Origin: Klugiella xanthotipulae
GTDB taxonomy: Bacteria; Actinomycetota; Actinomycetes; Actinomycetales; Microbacteriaceae
Direction of reading: 5' to 3'
Assembly: GCF_006716695.1 (NCBI RefSeq)
Contig: NZ_VFPN01000003.1
Span: 558,001-622,000 of the forward strand
Length of the DNA stretch: 64,000 nucleotides
Under the pieces are notes generated by a model. It was not told where the DNA came from and did not search any database. It saw only the letters and a list, made by a program, of their open reading frames with translations. Made by a program: the position numbers and the translations under genes. Below, piece by piece: positions 17,961-26,747 of the stretch (position 1 is its first letter; each line of letters begins with the position of its first letter).

Positions 17961-18314
17961 AGTTTTCCTGTCTCTCACGGATGGGCAGACCATTATTCTA
18001 CGTGTGGGATGGCACCCCCGTGGCGAAAAAGACTCCCCCACACGACCACCCCTGTAGCGGTTCTCGGTGGGGCTGCCACATTCAGCGAGTGCGGCCGACC
18101 CCAACTGAAAACCGGAATGTCAGCTCTGTTCCGGCGGAAAGCCCCGGTGGATATCGGCGCTACGAGAAGGTTACGGAAAGGAGACACCCACAATTCGACG
18201 CGACGACGACTGAACTCATAGTCTGTTTACCGCAGCGCAATGTTGGGTTAGCCGATGAGACAGACACGCTCCCTAGCGTTGGCGTTGCACCCTGTCTCAG
18301 ACACGAGGAGATCT
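17961..18314. other. Divergent intergenic region with two dyads
   Basis: A 354-bp stretch between the divergent UvrA-like and nuclease genes. It contains CCGGAA (18112-18117) opposite TTCCGG (18129-18134), and an 8-bp dyad TGAGACAG (18256-18263) with CTGTCTCA (18292-18299) directly ahead of the ribosome site of the nuclease. The second could fold in the mRNA leader. Promoters must lie here, but only a weak TAGAAT for the leftward gene is visible. Confidence 0.35.
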
Positions 18315-21300
18315 ATGTCCCGCCCCCAGTGGATAACATCCCGAAAAGCCTTCGCAACGGCGCTCGCCGTGAGCCTTATTACTGGCCCACTCGCCGCAAC
18401 GCCAGCGATGGCCACAACCGCGGGAACGGGGGTGATCATCAACGAGCTCTACCTCAAGGCAGGCAGCGCCGGTGCAGCCTACGCACAGAAATTTGTGGAA
18501 CTCTACAACCCCACCGACACCGCTGTGTCTCTCAGCGGCTGGTCGCTCCAGTACCGTGCCGCCACGAGCGTCGCCCCCGCCAGCGGCGTCGGCACCCTCA
18601 GCGGCAGTATTCCGGCCAGGGGCTACTATCTCGTCTCGATGCCCGGTAACGGCAGCGTGGGGGCCGAGTTGCCCACCGCGGATGCCGCGGTCACGATCAA
18701 CCCGTCGGGAACAACGGGCCAGGTTTTCCTCGCCGACACAACCGACAAACTCAACCCACCGGTCGGCAATGTCTCCGGCACCGAGCACGTGGTTGACTTT
18801 GTCGGCTACGGCGGTGCCACCTCGTTTGAGGGGGCGGTGGCGCCCGTCACGGACCCCAACAGCACGCCCAACTCGCTCGCTCGCACCGAGTTTATCGACA
18901 GCGACAACAATCAGGCCGACCTGACACATCCGGCCACCATCACACCGCAGAGCTCGGGCCAGCCAGACCCCGGCACGCCAGATCCGGGTACTCCCGGACC
19001 GGGAACCCCCGTTGCCATCACCGCGATTCAGGGCACCGGGGCAGCCTCACCCCTCGCCGGGCAAACCGTCACGACGCGCGGCGTGGTGACGGCCAGCTAT
19101 CCCACGGGCGGCTACAACGGCTACTACATCCAGACTCCGGGAACCGGTGGCACGATTGATGCCACCCATACGGCTTCCGACGCGCTCTTTGTGTTCTCAA
19201 ACTCGACCGTCGGCTCTGTTGCCGTCGGCGACTACGTGGAGGTCACCGGCGAGGTGAGCGAGTACTATGACCTCACCCAGATCACCGTGACAGGGGGCTC
19301 CGGCCTGACCACGCTCTCGGAAAGCGTGACCGCCCCCACGCCAGCCGCGGTCTCCCTGCCCCGCGCCTCCGCCGAGCGCGAGACGCTGGAGGGGATGCTC
19401 CTGGCACCCCGGGGCGAGTTCACCGTGAGCAGCACCTACACCACCAACCAGTACGGCGAGATCGGTCTCGCGGCCGGCTCAACACCGCTGCTCACCCCCA
19501 CTGAAGTCGCCCGCCCCACGACCAGCGCCTACACCGCCGCGGTAGCGGAAAACGCTGCGCGTGGCGTGGTGCTCGACGATGGCGCCACCACCAACTTCCT
19601 CAGCGCGGCCAATCAGGGCATCGCGCTGCCCTACCTGACACCCGACACACCCCTCAGCGTGGGCGCGGATGTCACCTTCACGGGTGCCGTGATCTTTGAC
19701 TACCGCAACAGCACGTGGAAGTTCCAGCCAACCACTCAGCTGACCGCAGGCAATGCGGCCAGCGTGCAGCCGGCATCCTTCAGTAACGTCCGCACCGACG
19801 CCCCGCGCGCCGTGGGTGGCGATATCCAGATCGCCAGCTTCAACGTACTGAACTACTTCACCACGACAGGTGACACCGTCAGCGGGTGCTCGTTCTACAC
19901 CGACCGGGAGAAGAACCCGATCACCGTCAACACGGGCTGCGACGCACGCGGAGCGGCCGACGCCGCCAACCTGGCGCGCCAGCAGGCCAAAATCGTTGCG
20001 GCCATCAACGGCCTCAACGCTGAGGTCGTGTCGCTGGAGGAGATCGAGAATTCGGCCGTCTTCGGCCGGAACCGCGACTCCGCACTCGGCACCCTCACGG
20101 CGGCCCTCAACACGGCCGCGGGCAGCAACGTCTGGGAGTTTGTGGCCTCGCCAACGGCGCTCCCCGCAAACGAGGACGTCATCCGTACCGCCTTCATCTA
20201 CAAAAAGGACGCTGTACAACCGGTGGGAAGCTCCCGCATCCTGGCCGATGGCACGGCGTTTAACAACGCACGCCGACCGCTCGCCCAGGAGTTTGCCGCC
20301 GCCGGAAAACCCGACGGTGCAACCTTCATCGCCATTGTGAACCACTTCAAATCGAAGGGTTCCGGCTCGGGGGCAGACGCGGATACCGGCGACGGCCAGG
20401 GCGCATCCAACGCATCCCGAGTGGCCCAGGCCAACGCCCTCGCCGACTTTTCACAGACGCTACAGGACGAGTGGGACACCGACCGGGTGTTCCTGATCGG
20501 CGACTTCAACGCGTACAGCCAGGAAGACCCCATTATCGCCCTCACCGACAGGGGATACGTTGATCTGGGGGCCACGAGTGGTAAGTACAGTTACTCGTTC
20601 AGCGGCGCAAGCGGATCGCTTGACCACATTCTCGCCTCCCCCGCGGCGTACACGGCCGTGACGGGTGTGGACATCTGGAATATCAACTCGGGAGAGTCAA
20701 TCGCTCTGGAGTACAGCCGATACAACTACAACCTCACAAATTTCTATAACGAGTCACCGTACCGGTCGAGCGACCACGATCCCATCGTGGTGGGCGTGCA
20801 ATTCGAGGCCGCCGACGTGAAGCTGAATCTGCTGAACATCAACGATTTCCATGGCCGTATTGATGCCAACACTGTCAAGTTTGCGGGCACGATTGAGCAG
20901 TTACGTGCGGAGAACGGCGAGAATAACTCTGTATTACTCTCCGACGGCGACAATATTGGAGCCTCCCTCTTTGCCTCCTCCTCACAGCGCGATCAGCCGA
21001 CAATCGACGTGCTTAACGCCCTCGACCTGGCTGCGAGCGCCGTGGGCAACCACGAGTTCGACGCCGGGTTTACCGACCTCACCGACCGGGTGGTCGGCTC
21101 GGGGGCCACGAAGAACGCACAGTTCCCCTACCTGGGTGCCAACGTCTATCAGACGGGCACTGAGACACCCGCGCTCCCCGAATACGAGCTGATTGACCGT
21201 GGCGGGCTCACCGTCGGGGTCATCGGCGCGGTCACCGAGGAGACCCCCACACTCGTCTCCCCCGGCGGTATCGCCACGCTCTCGTTTGGTGATCCGGTGG

Positions 21301-23204
21301 ATGCGGTTAACCGGGTCGCCGCCCAGCTGAGTGATGGCAATATGGCCAACGGTGAGGCAGACGTTCTCGTGGCCGAGTACCACGAGGGGGCCGGGGCGGG
21401 CACGCCCGAGGGGTCCACCCTCGCCGAGGAGCTTGACGCGGGCGGCATGTTTAATCGTGTCGTCACCGCGACCTCACCACTCGTCGATGTGATCTACACG
21501 GGGCACACACACAAGCAGTACGCCTGGGATGCGGCGATACCGGGAACCTCCAACACCCGCCCCGTGCTGCAAACCGGTAGTTACGGTGAAAACATCGGCC
21601 AGGTGGTGCTCTCGGTCAACCCGGAGAACAACACCGTATCCGGCTATACGGCCCGCAATGTCCCCCGCACAACCGTGGCCGACGCGAATCTTATCGCTGC
21701 GTATCCGCGTGCGGCCGAGGTGAAGACGATTGTGGATGCCGCGGTGGCGGCAGCCGATGTGACCGGTCGCGTACCGGTGGGCTCGATTACCGGTGATATC
21801 ACCACCGCCTACTCGGGTGGCTCCTACACGGGCGGCTCCTACACGGGCGGGACGCGTGACAACCGTGCGGCCGAGTCCACGCTGGGCAATCTCGTGGCCA
21901 ACTCGCTCGTCTCTTCGCTGTCCGCGACAGATCGCGGCGGGGCCGACATCGGCGTGGTCAACCCCGGCGGCCTGCGCGCCGAACTCTTCTACGCACCCGA
22001 TGGAACCGTTTCGTATGCAGAAGCCAACGCGGTGCTGCCGTTTGTGAACAACCTCTGGACCACGTCGCTCACGGGCGCACAGTTCAAGGCGGTTCTGGAA
22101 CAGCAGTGGCAGCTCAACGCCGACGGCACGGTGCCATCTCGCCCGTTCCTCAAGCTGGGCCTGTCCGAGAACGTGTCATACACGTACGACGATGGCCGCG
22201 CACAGGGCGACCGGGTGACGGGCGTGTGGATCGATGGCAAACCACTCGTGGCCGCCGACACCTACCGCATCGGCTCTTTCAGCTTCTTGCTCCAGGGTGG
22301 CGACAACTTCCGCGAATTCCTGAAGGGCACCGATACCCGAGACTCGGGTTTGATTGACCGTGATGCCTGGATCGAGTACCTGACCGCCAACTCCCCAATC
22401 GTTCCCAGTTATACGGCGCGTGCGGCGAAGGTCACGGGGGCACCCACCTCCGCCGTGGCGGCGGGCGACACCGTGGAGTTTGAGGTGAGCGGCCTCAACC
22501 TCACCTCGTTGGGCGCACCGGAAACAACAGAGTTGGCGGCGTCCTGGACGGGTTCGACCGCCACATTTGCCGCAATCCCGGTGGTGGATGGTACGGGCCA
22601 GGTGAGGGTCACGGTCCCGGTCGATGCCGTGGCCGCGAGCGAGTTCGTACTGACCGGAAAAGAGTCTGGCACCACCGTGCGCATCCCCCTCACAGTCACC
22701 GTCGCGCCGGTTGACCCGGGTACGGACCCGGGCAGTGAGAAACCCACCGAGGAGCCCAGCCCGGCAACGGATGGGCAGCTCACGGAGAGCCTTCGTGATC
22801 TGGTCTCCGTTGCCCCCGATACCGCCCGTCCGGGCGACACCGTGACGGTATTCACGGGCACCGAACACGCCGACGAGTGGATCAGCGTGTGGCTGCACTC
22901 CACCCCGGTGTCGCTCGGCGGCTGGACACAGGTCACGGCGACCGGTTCGACCCGGGTAGAGATTCCCCCGACAGCCGAACTCGGTAGCCACCGGATCGTG
23001 GTTCTGGATGCCACGGGGGCCGTGCTGGGGTGGACAACCGTCACGGTTGTCTCAGCTTCGGGCGGGTCGGGTGGCGACGCGGCCGGGTCGGGCACGCTCA
23101 GCGTGACCGGGGGTGTTGACGTCTCTCTCGCCCTGTGGAGCGCTCTTGCGCTGCTTGCGAGCGGCGGGTTCTTCGCCGCGCGTCGCCGCCGGGCCACGGA
23201 CTAA
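18315..23204 (+). CDS. Secreted ExeM/NucH-type nuclease fused to 5'-nucleotidase, cell-wall sorted
   Basis: A 1,629-residue exported enzyme starting at 18315 (GAGGAG just upstream). Order: signal peptide ending near ATPAMA (about 35); lamin-tail domain (about 40-170); DPGTP-rich linker; OB-like region (about 235-420); endonuclease/exonuclease/phosphatase domain (about 504-830) with ASFNVLNYF, GDFNAYSQEDP and SSDHDPIVVG; metallophosphatase of the UshA family (about 838-1130) with NDFHGRID, GNHEFDAG and YTGHTHKQ; 5'-nucleotidase C-domain (about 1170-1370) with ESTLGNLVANSL and GGDNFREF; Ig-like domains; and a tail LSVTGG, hydrophobic helix, RRRR resembling a sortase signal. It would cut extracellular DNA and dephosphorylate the nucleotides for phosphate and nucleoside uptake. 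All catalytic motifs look intact. Confidence 0.93.
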   Translation: MSRPQWITSRKAFATALAVSLITGPLAATPAMATTAGTGVIINELYLKAGSAGAAYAQKFVELYNPTDTAVSLSGWSLQYRAATSVAPASGVGTLSGSIPARGYYLVSMPGNGSVGAELPTADAAVTINPSGTTGQVFLADTTDKLNPPVGNVSGTEHVVDFVGYGGATSFEGAVAPVTDPNSTPNSLARTEFIDSDNNQADLTHPATITPQSSGQPDPGTPDPGTPGPGTPVAITAIQGTGAASPLAGQTVTTRGVVTASYPTGGYNGYYIQTPGTGGTIDATHTASDALFVFSNSTVGSVAVGDYVEVTGEVSEYYDLTQITVTGGSGLTTLSESVTAPTPAAVSLPRASAERETLEGMLLAPRGEFTVSSTYTTNQYGEIGLAAGSTPLLTPTEVARPTTSAYTAAVAENAARGVVLDDGATTNFLSAANQGIALPYLTPDTPLSVGADVTFTGAVIFDYRNSTWKFQPTTQLTAGNAASVQPASFSNVRTDAPRAVGGDIQIASFNVLNYFTTTGDTVSGCSFYTDREKNPITVNTGCDARGAADAANLARQQAKIVAAINGLNAEVVSLEEIENSAVFGRNRDSALGTLTAALNTAAGSNVWEFVASPTALPANEDVIRTAFIYKKDAVQPVGSSRILADGTAFNNARRPLAQEFAAAGKPDGATFIAIVNHFKSKGSGSGADADTGDGQGASNASRVAQANALADFSQTLQDEWDTDRVFLIGDFNAYSQEDPIIALTDRGYVDLGATSGKYSYSFSGASGSLDHILASPAAYTAVTGVDIWNINSGESIALEYSRYNYNLTNFYNESPYRSSDHDPIVVGVQFEAADVKLNLLNINDFHGRIDANTVKFAGTIEQLRAENGENNSVLLSDGDNIGASLFASSSQRDQPTIDVLNALDLAASAVGNHEFDAGFTDLTDRVVGSGATKNAQFPYLGANVYQTGTETPALPEYELIDRGGLTVGVIGAVTEETPTLVSPGGIATLSFGDPVDAVNRVAAQLSDGNMANGEADVLVAEYHEGAGAGTPEGSTLAEELDAGGMFNRVVTATSPLVDVIYTGHTHKQYAWDAAIPGTSNTRPVLQTGSYGENIGQVVLSVNPENNTVSGYTARNVPRTTVADANLIAAYPRAAEVKTIVDAAVAAADVTGRVPVGSITGDITTAYSGGSYTGGSYTGGTRDNRAAESTLGNLVANSLVSSLSATDRGGADIGVVNPGGLRAELFYAPDGTVSYAEANAVLPFVNNLWTTSLTGAQFKAVLEQQWQLNADGTVPSRPFLKLGLSENVSYTYDDGRAQGDRVTGVWIDGKPLVAADTYRIGSFSFLLQGGDNFREFLKGTDTRDSGLIDRDAWIEYLTANSPIVPSYTARAAKVTGAPTSAVAAGDTVEFEVSGLNLTSLGAPETTELAASWTGSTATFAAIPVVDGTGQVRVTVPVDAVAASEFVLTGKESGTTVRIPLTVTVAPVDPGTDPGSEKPTEEPSPATDGQLTESLRDLVSVAPDTARPGDTVTVFTGTEHADEWISVWLHSTPVSLGGWTQVTATGSTRVEIPPTAELGSHRIVVLDATGAVLGWTTVTVVSASGGSGGDAAGSGTLSVTGGVDVSLALWSALALLASGGFFAARRRRATD
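21811..21853 (+). repeat. In-frame 15-bp tandem duplication inside the nucleotidase domain
   Basis: The codons for GGSYT are repeated back to back (GGSYTGGSYTGG), giving a glycine-rich loop just before the conserved NRAAESTLGNL motif. The two DNA copies are nearly identical (GGTGGCTCCTACAC and GGCGGCTCCTACAC), so the duplication looks recent. Confidence 0.6.
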
Positions 23205-23209
23205 CCACA

Positions 23210-23257
23210 AGCCTCGGGCATCGCGCCGCTCCTCCGAGTGGTGCGATGCCCGAGGCT
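23210..23257 (+). terminator. Terminator after the nuclease gene
   Basis: A perfect 15-bp inverted repeat (AGCCTCGGGCATCGC with GCGATGCCCGAGGCT) around an 18-nt loop, 5 bp after the stop codon. There is no U-tract after it, as is usual in actinobacteria. Confidence 0.8.
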
Positions 23258-23414
23258 GGGCCGTGCGGGTGAATGCACAGCGAAACACAAGGTCACTCGG
23301 GGGAATTATTGTTTTCCCTCTGTAATTATTGTGAGTGAATGTGGCACCGGGTGGCCCAGCGGATGCTCTCCCGCAGCGGTGCCGTCACCGATGCGAACAG
23401 GAGAACGCCCCCTC

Positions 23415-24365
23415 ATGACCGACACCATCACCTCCCCCGTCGCTCTCGGCTCGTCCGATCTACGCGTCTTCCCAATCACCCTCGGTGGCAATGTTTTCCG
23501 CTGGACCGCGGGCGAGGCCGAGTCACACAGCGTGCTTGACGCTTTTGTGGCCGGTGGCGGCAATCTGATCGATACGGCCGATGGGTACTCGCACTGGGCA
23601 CCGGGCCATACGGGCGGCGAGAGCGAGACGGTGATTGGCTCCTGGTTGAGCGGGCGGGGCACCCGTGATGACGTACTCATTGCCACCAAGGTCAGCACAC
23701 ATCCCGCTTTCTCGGGCCTCGCACCCGAGACCATCCGGGCTGCCGCGGAGGCCTCCCTTGCCCGCCTCCAGACCGACCACATCGACCTCTACTACGCACA
23801 CTTCGACGACCCGAGTGTTCCTCTCGCAGACAGCGTCGGTGCCCTCTCTGAGCTTGTGGATGCCGGGAAGGTGCGCTACCTGGCGATCTCCAACTACACC
23901 CCCGAGCGTATCGACGAGTGGTTCCAGGTCACCACGGACAACAGCCTTCACCCCGCGGTTGCGCTCCAGCCCCACTACAACCTCGTCGAGCGGGACTTCG
24001 AGCACGGTCTTCGCGATCGGGCCGAGAGATACGGTCTGGGGGTGCTCCCCTACTTTTCGCTTGCCAAGGGCTTCCTCACGGGCAAGTACCGGTCAGACAC
24101 CACGAGCGACAGCCCGCGTGCCAGCCAGGCCCGCGAATACCTCGACCAGCGCGGCACCCGGGTGCTCGCCGTACTCGATAGCATCGCTGCAACACACGAC
24201 GTTGAGGTGGCAAGCGTCTCTCTCGCCTGGTTGCGCCAGCAACCCACAGTTGTCGCACCAATTGCCAGCGCACGAACGGTTGATCAGCTGACAGCCTTGC
24301 TCTCCTCCGCTGCACTCACCCTGAGCGGTGACGAGCTCACGGCGCTCACAGCGGCGTCCGCGTAG
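23415..24365 (+). CDS. Aldo/keto reductase
   Basis: A 316-residue NADPH-dependent TIM-barrel oxidoreductase. The catalytic tetrad can be placed: Asp and Tyr in DTADGYSHW (about 48-56), Lys in LIATKVS, His in LYYAHFDD. The start at 23415 has AGGAGA ten bases upstream and opens the conserved LGSSDLRVFPITLGGN. It stands alone between a terminator and the NIPSNAP gene. Substrate unknown; this subfamily is often annotated as general stress or glyoxal reductase. Confidence 0.92.
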   Translation: MTDTITSPVALGSSDLRVFPITLGGNVFRWTAGEAESHSVLDAFVAGGGNLIDTADGYSHWAPGHTGGESETVIGSWLSGRGTRDDVLIATKVSTHPAFSGLAPETIRAAAEASLARLQTDHIDLYYAHFDDPSVPLADSVGALSELVDAGKVRYLAISNYTPERIDEWFQVTTDNSLHPAVALQPHYNLVERDFEHGLRDRAERYGLGVLPYFSLAKGFLTGKYRSDTTSDSPRASQAREYLDQRGTRVLAVLDSIAATHDVEVASVSLAWLRQQPTVVAPIASARTVDQLTALLSSAALTLSGDELTALTAASA

Positions 24366-24375
24366 CGGGCCCGGC

Positions 24376-24410
24376 GATCATCCCCGTAGCACTACGCTGT
24401 GGGGATGATC
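24376..24410 (+). promoter_or_regulatory. Perfect inverted repeat enclosing the NIPSNAP start codon
   Basis: GATCATCCCC (24376-24385) and GGGGATGATC (24401-24410) pair perfectly, extended by C24375-G24411, with a nested GTAG/CTAC in the loop. The ATG at 24405-24407 lies inside the right arm, so folding of the mRNA would hide the start. It could equally act as the terminator of the aldo/keto reductase gene, which ends 10 bp upstream. Confidence 0.6.
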
Positions 24411-24746
24411 GTTGAAATCCGCACCTATCGCATTGTCCCGGGTGAGATTGACGAGTTTGTGCGGGTCATGATGAGCGAGTCAATCCCACTGATCGAGGCC
24501 GCCGGCATCCGGGTATGTGCCGCGGGAAAGTCTCTCGTACGCGAGGAAGGACACGACGAGGCCTACCTCATCCGAGCGTTTGACTCGTTCGAACAGCACC
24601 GGGCCCAGGAGGATGCGTTCTACTCCAGCGAAGCATGGCTGATGGGTCCGCGCAGGGCCATCGTGTCGCGGATCGAATCGGCGCACAGTGTGACCCTGGA
24701 GGTGAGCACCGAGGTCGTCATTCGGGCTCTAACGACGATGTCTTGA
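24405..24746 (+). CDS. NIPSNAP-family protein
   Basis: A 113-residue dimeric alpha/beta-barrel protein. MIVEIRTYRIVPGEIDEFV is the typical NIPSNAP opening and VTLEVSTEVV the final strand. Bacterial members have no agreed function. The ATG at 24405 is preferred; a GTG two codons earlier is possible. The start is buried in a strong inverted repeat, and the 3' end overlaps the convergent GNAT gene by 29 bp, which may limit simultaneous expression. Confidence 0.82.
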   Translation: MIVEIRTYRIVPGEIDEFVRVMMSESIPLIEAAGIRVCAAGKSLVREEGHDEAYLIRAFDSFEQHRAQEDAFYSSEAWLMGPRRAIVSRIESAHSVTLEVSTEVVIRALTTMS

Positions 24747-25152
24747 GCCGCTTACCCAGGCTCACCACCTCGTCACTGCCGTAACCGAGCGCCTCATAAA
24801 ACGCGATGGCTGCCGTGTTGTCGGAGCGCACCTGAAGATTGAGCTTGGGGCAACCGGTGGCGCGGAGGGCCTCCTCAACGGTGGCCATGATGAGTCGCCC
24901 CCACCCCTGGCCGCGCCGTGACGGTGCGACGGCGAGGTAGTTGACCCAGCCACGATGCCCGTCGTACCCGCCCATCGCGCTGGCCACAATCATCCCGTCA
25001 ATTTCCCCCACCAGGAACAGTTCGGGCTGCACCCGGAGCTTTCGCTCAATATCCAGCCGGGGATTGTTCCACGGCCGGGTTAGCCCACAGGCGACCCAGA
25101 GGTCAACCACGGCATCCTCGTCCTCGGCGGAAAACTGTCGAATCTGCATCAT
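24718..25152 (-). CDS. GNAT-family N-acetyltransferase
   Basis: A 144-residue acetyltransferase. The acetyl-CoA-binding loop is RRGQGWGRLIM (motif A, about 79-89), preceded by WVNYLAVAPS, and followed by LNLQVRSDNTAAIAFYEALGY, the motif B segment. It resembles YpeA/RimI-like proteins. The start is 25152 or one codon later at 25149. Its 3' end overlaps the convergent NIPSNAP gene. Acceptor substrate unknown. Confidence 0.9.
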   Translation of the reverse strand: MMQIRQFSAEDEDAVVDLWVACGLTRPWNNPRLDIERKLRVQPELFLVGEIDGMIVASAMGGYDGHRGWVNYLAVAPSRRGQGWGRLIMATVEEALRATGCPKLNLQVRSDNTAAIAFYEALGYGSDEVVSLGKRLKTSSLEPE

Positions 25153-25202
25153 CCCATCCTAATTACCACCACGCTGGGCGCACCGCACGGAAGGGTTCCC
25201 TG

Positions 25203-25304
25203 CCGAGCGAACCGATCGCACCCGCGCACTATGCGGCCCTCGGCGCGTTCACCGCCGAGACGTACGCGGAGCGGGGAACATCAGCCGGTTCATATCGGTA
25301 AAAC
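25203..25304 (+). pseudogene. Inverted fragment copied from the neighbouring aminotransferase
   Basis: 25217-25270 is a reverse-complement copy of 25686-25739 inside the aminotransferase, 54 bp with one mismatch. Read on the + strand it gives APAHYAALGAFTAETYAER, against APAQYAALGAFTAETYAER in the intact enzyme, then runs to a TAA. It has no start and is not a working gene. It may be a relic of a second aminotransferase copy or of a local inverted duplication. Confidence 0.75.
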
Positions 25305-25739
25305 TAGCATCCGAGCGGGCGGGTAACGACAGGCCGCGGACGCGCAGAATGCGTGCAACCCGCTCCCCCGCTTTACTCCTGAAACCGCACGATTCGCTTG
25401 ATCGCGGCGGCCACGGCGGTCTCCCCCGCGGCAAAGCTTAGCCGCACGGTTCGGTGCCCATGAAGCGGGTCAAAGTCGGTGCCTGGCACGAGCGCCACCC
25501 CCTCAGCATCCAGGAGTGCCCGCGCGTACGCACGTGACGTTCCCCAGCGGTCCAGTTGCTCGCCCAGGTCGGCGTAGTAGTAGAAGGCCCCGTCGGCGGG
25601 GGCTGCGATGCCCCAGCCCAGCCGGTCGTGGGCTGCGAGGAGAAGGGAACGCGCTCGGGCGAACGAGGTAACAACAGCGTCTCGTTCCGCGTACGTCTCG
25701 GCGGTGAACGCGCCGAGGGCCGCATATTGCGCGGGTGCG
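25217..25739. repeat. 54-bp inverted repeat pair, arms 25217-25270 and 25686-25739
   Basis: The arms are identical except for one base (C in the left copy, A in the right-arm complement) and are separated by 415 bp holding the 3' end of the aminotransferase. Such a pair could fold, or support inversion of the segment between, which would fuse the gene's end to the relic. Confidence 0.75.
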
Positions 25740-26602
25740 GGCGGACACAGGGAGAAGTTACCAGCGAGAGCCTCCATCGCATCGGTGAGGTCCTCAGGCA
25801 TGAGCGCCCAGCCGAGCCGCCAGCCGGTCATGCCCCAGTACTTACTGAACGAGCTAATGACGAGACCGCTTCGGTTGGTTTCCCAGGTGCTGACACCGCG
25901 GGGGTCAGCTGCGCCGGGTTCGGGGTAGGTAATGCCGTGGTAAATCTCATCGCTGACGAGGCGTACACCGTGCGCTGCACACCAGCCGGTGAGGGCTTCA
26001 AGCTCGGCGCGGTTTGTCATTGTTCCCGTAGGGTTGGCGGGTGAGGCGAGGATGAGCCCGTGCAGGGGGCCGTGGGCGGCTTGGGCGGCATCGAGCAGGG
26101 CCGGGGTGGGTTGGAAGCGGGTCTCGGGTCCGGTCTGGATGGTGACAACCTCGATACCAAGAGCCGTCAGAATATTGCGATAGGCGGGATATCCGGGGCT
26201 CGCGAGCGCCACCCGATCCCCAGGGTTGAACGCGGCAAGAAAGCTGAGGGTGAACGCCCCGGAGGAGCCCGTGGTGACCGCAACCCGCTCGGGCGGCACG
26301 TCGAGTCCGTACCACTTTCGGTAGTGGCCAGCGATCGCGTCCCGTAGTTCGCGGGTGCCGATGGCGCTCGTGTAGCCGAGGGCGGGGGTGCCCGTGATGT
26401 GCAGCAGGGCAGCGGAGTCGCTCACGGCGGCGGGGGCACCCACGCTCGGCTCGCCGGCACACAGGGATACCACGTCCCGCCCCTGGGCGCGCAGCTGCTC
26501 CACCCGACCCAGAATCTCCATCACCTCAAAGGCTGGTACCCGGGAGCGCGCGGAGGCTGCCAGCGGACGGACGGACGGCGGCGGAGGCGTTGGCACGGTC
26601 AT
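25373..26602 (-). CDS. Class I/II PLP-dependent aminotransferase
   Basis: A 409-residue fold-type I aminotransferase, aspartate-aminotransferase-like. Visible: substrate-end motif LCAGEPSVGAP, the phosphate-cup VTTGSSGAF, SPANPTGT, VSDEIYHGI (Asp to the pyridine N), and the PLP lysine in SSFSKYWGMTGWRLGW (about 243-258); the C-terminal TVRLSFA holds the carboxylate-binding Arg. The start at 26602 opens the conserved N-terminus; the frame extends to 26662 without support. An internal 54-bp piece is duplicated in inverted orientation downstream. Amino-acid preference unknown. Confidence 0.92.
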   Translation of the reverse strand: MTVPTPPPPSVRPLAASARSRVPAFEVMEILGRVEQLRAQGRDVVSLCAGEPSVGAPAAVSDSAALLHITGTPALGYTSAIGTRELRDAIAGHYRKWYGLDVPPERVAVTTGSSGAFTLSFLAAFNPGDRVALASPGYPAYRNILTALGIEVVTIQTGPETRFQPTPALLDAAQAAHGPLHGLILASPANPTGTMTNRAELEALTGWCAAHGVRLVSDEIYHGITYPEPGAADPRGVSTWETNRSGLVISSFSKYWGMTGWRLGWALMPEDLTDAMEALAGNFSLCPPAPAQYAALGAFTAETYAERDAVVTSFARARSLLLAAHDRLGWGIAAPADGAFYYYADLGEQLDRWGTSRAYARALLDAEGVALVPGTDFDPLHGHRTVRLSFAAGETAVAAAIKRIVRFQE

Positions 26603-26747
26603 GGTCCCCACGCTAGCAAGGTTCCAGACTCGGGGCAGCCCGCGGAAACGCGGCCCGACCAACCGGGTTCACGGGGTTAACCGGGTTAGCATCGTGTAGG
26701 TACCACCCCGTTTGACTCACATTCCCCATCCCCCCGAAGGAATAACC

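Noticed and set aside
17961-18314. SOS or phosphate box controlling the UvrA-like and nuclease genes
   Set aside because: No GAAC-N4-GTTC dyad and no convincing Pho-type direct repeats were found; only unrelated small dyads are present.
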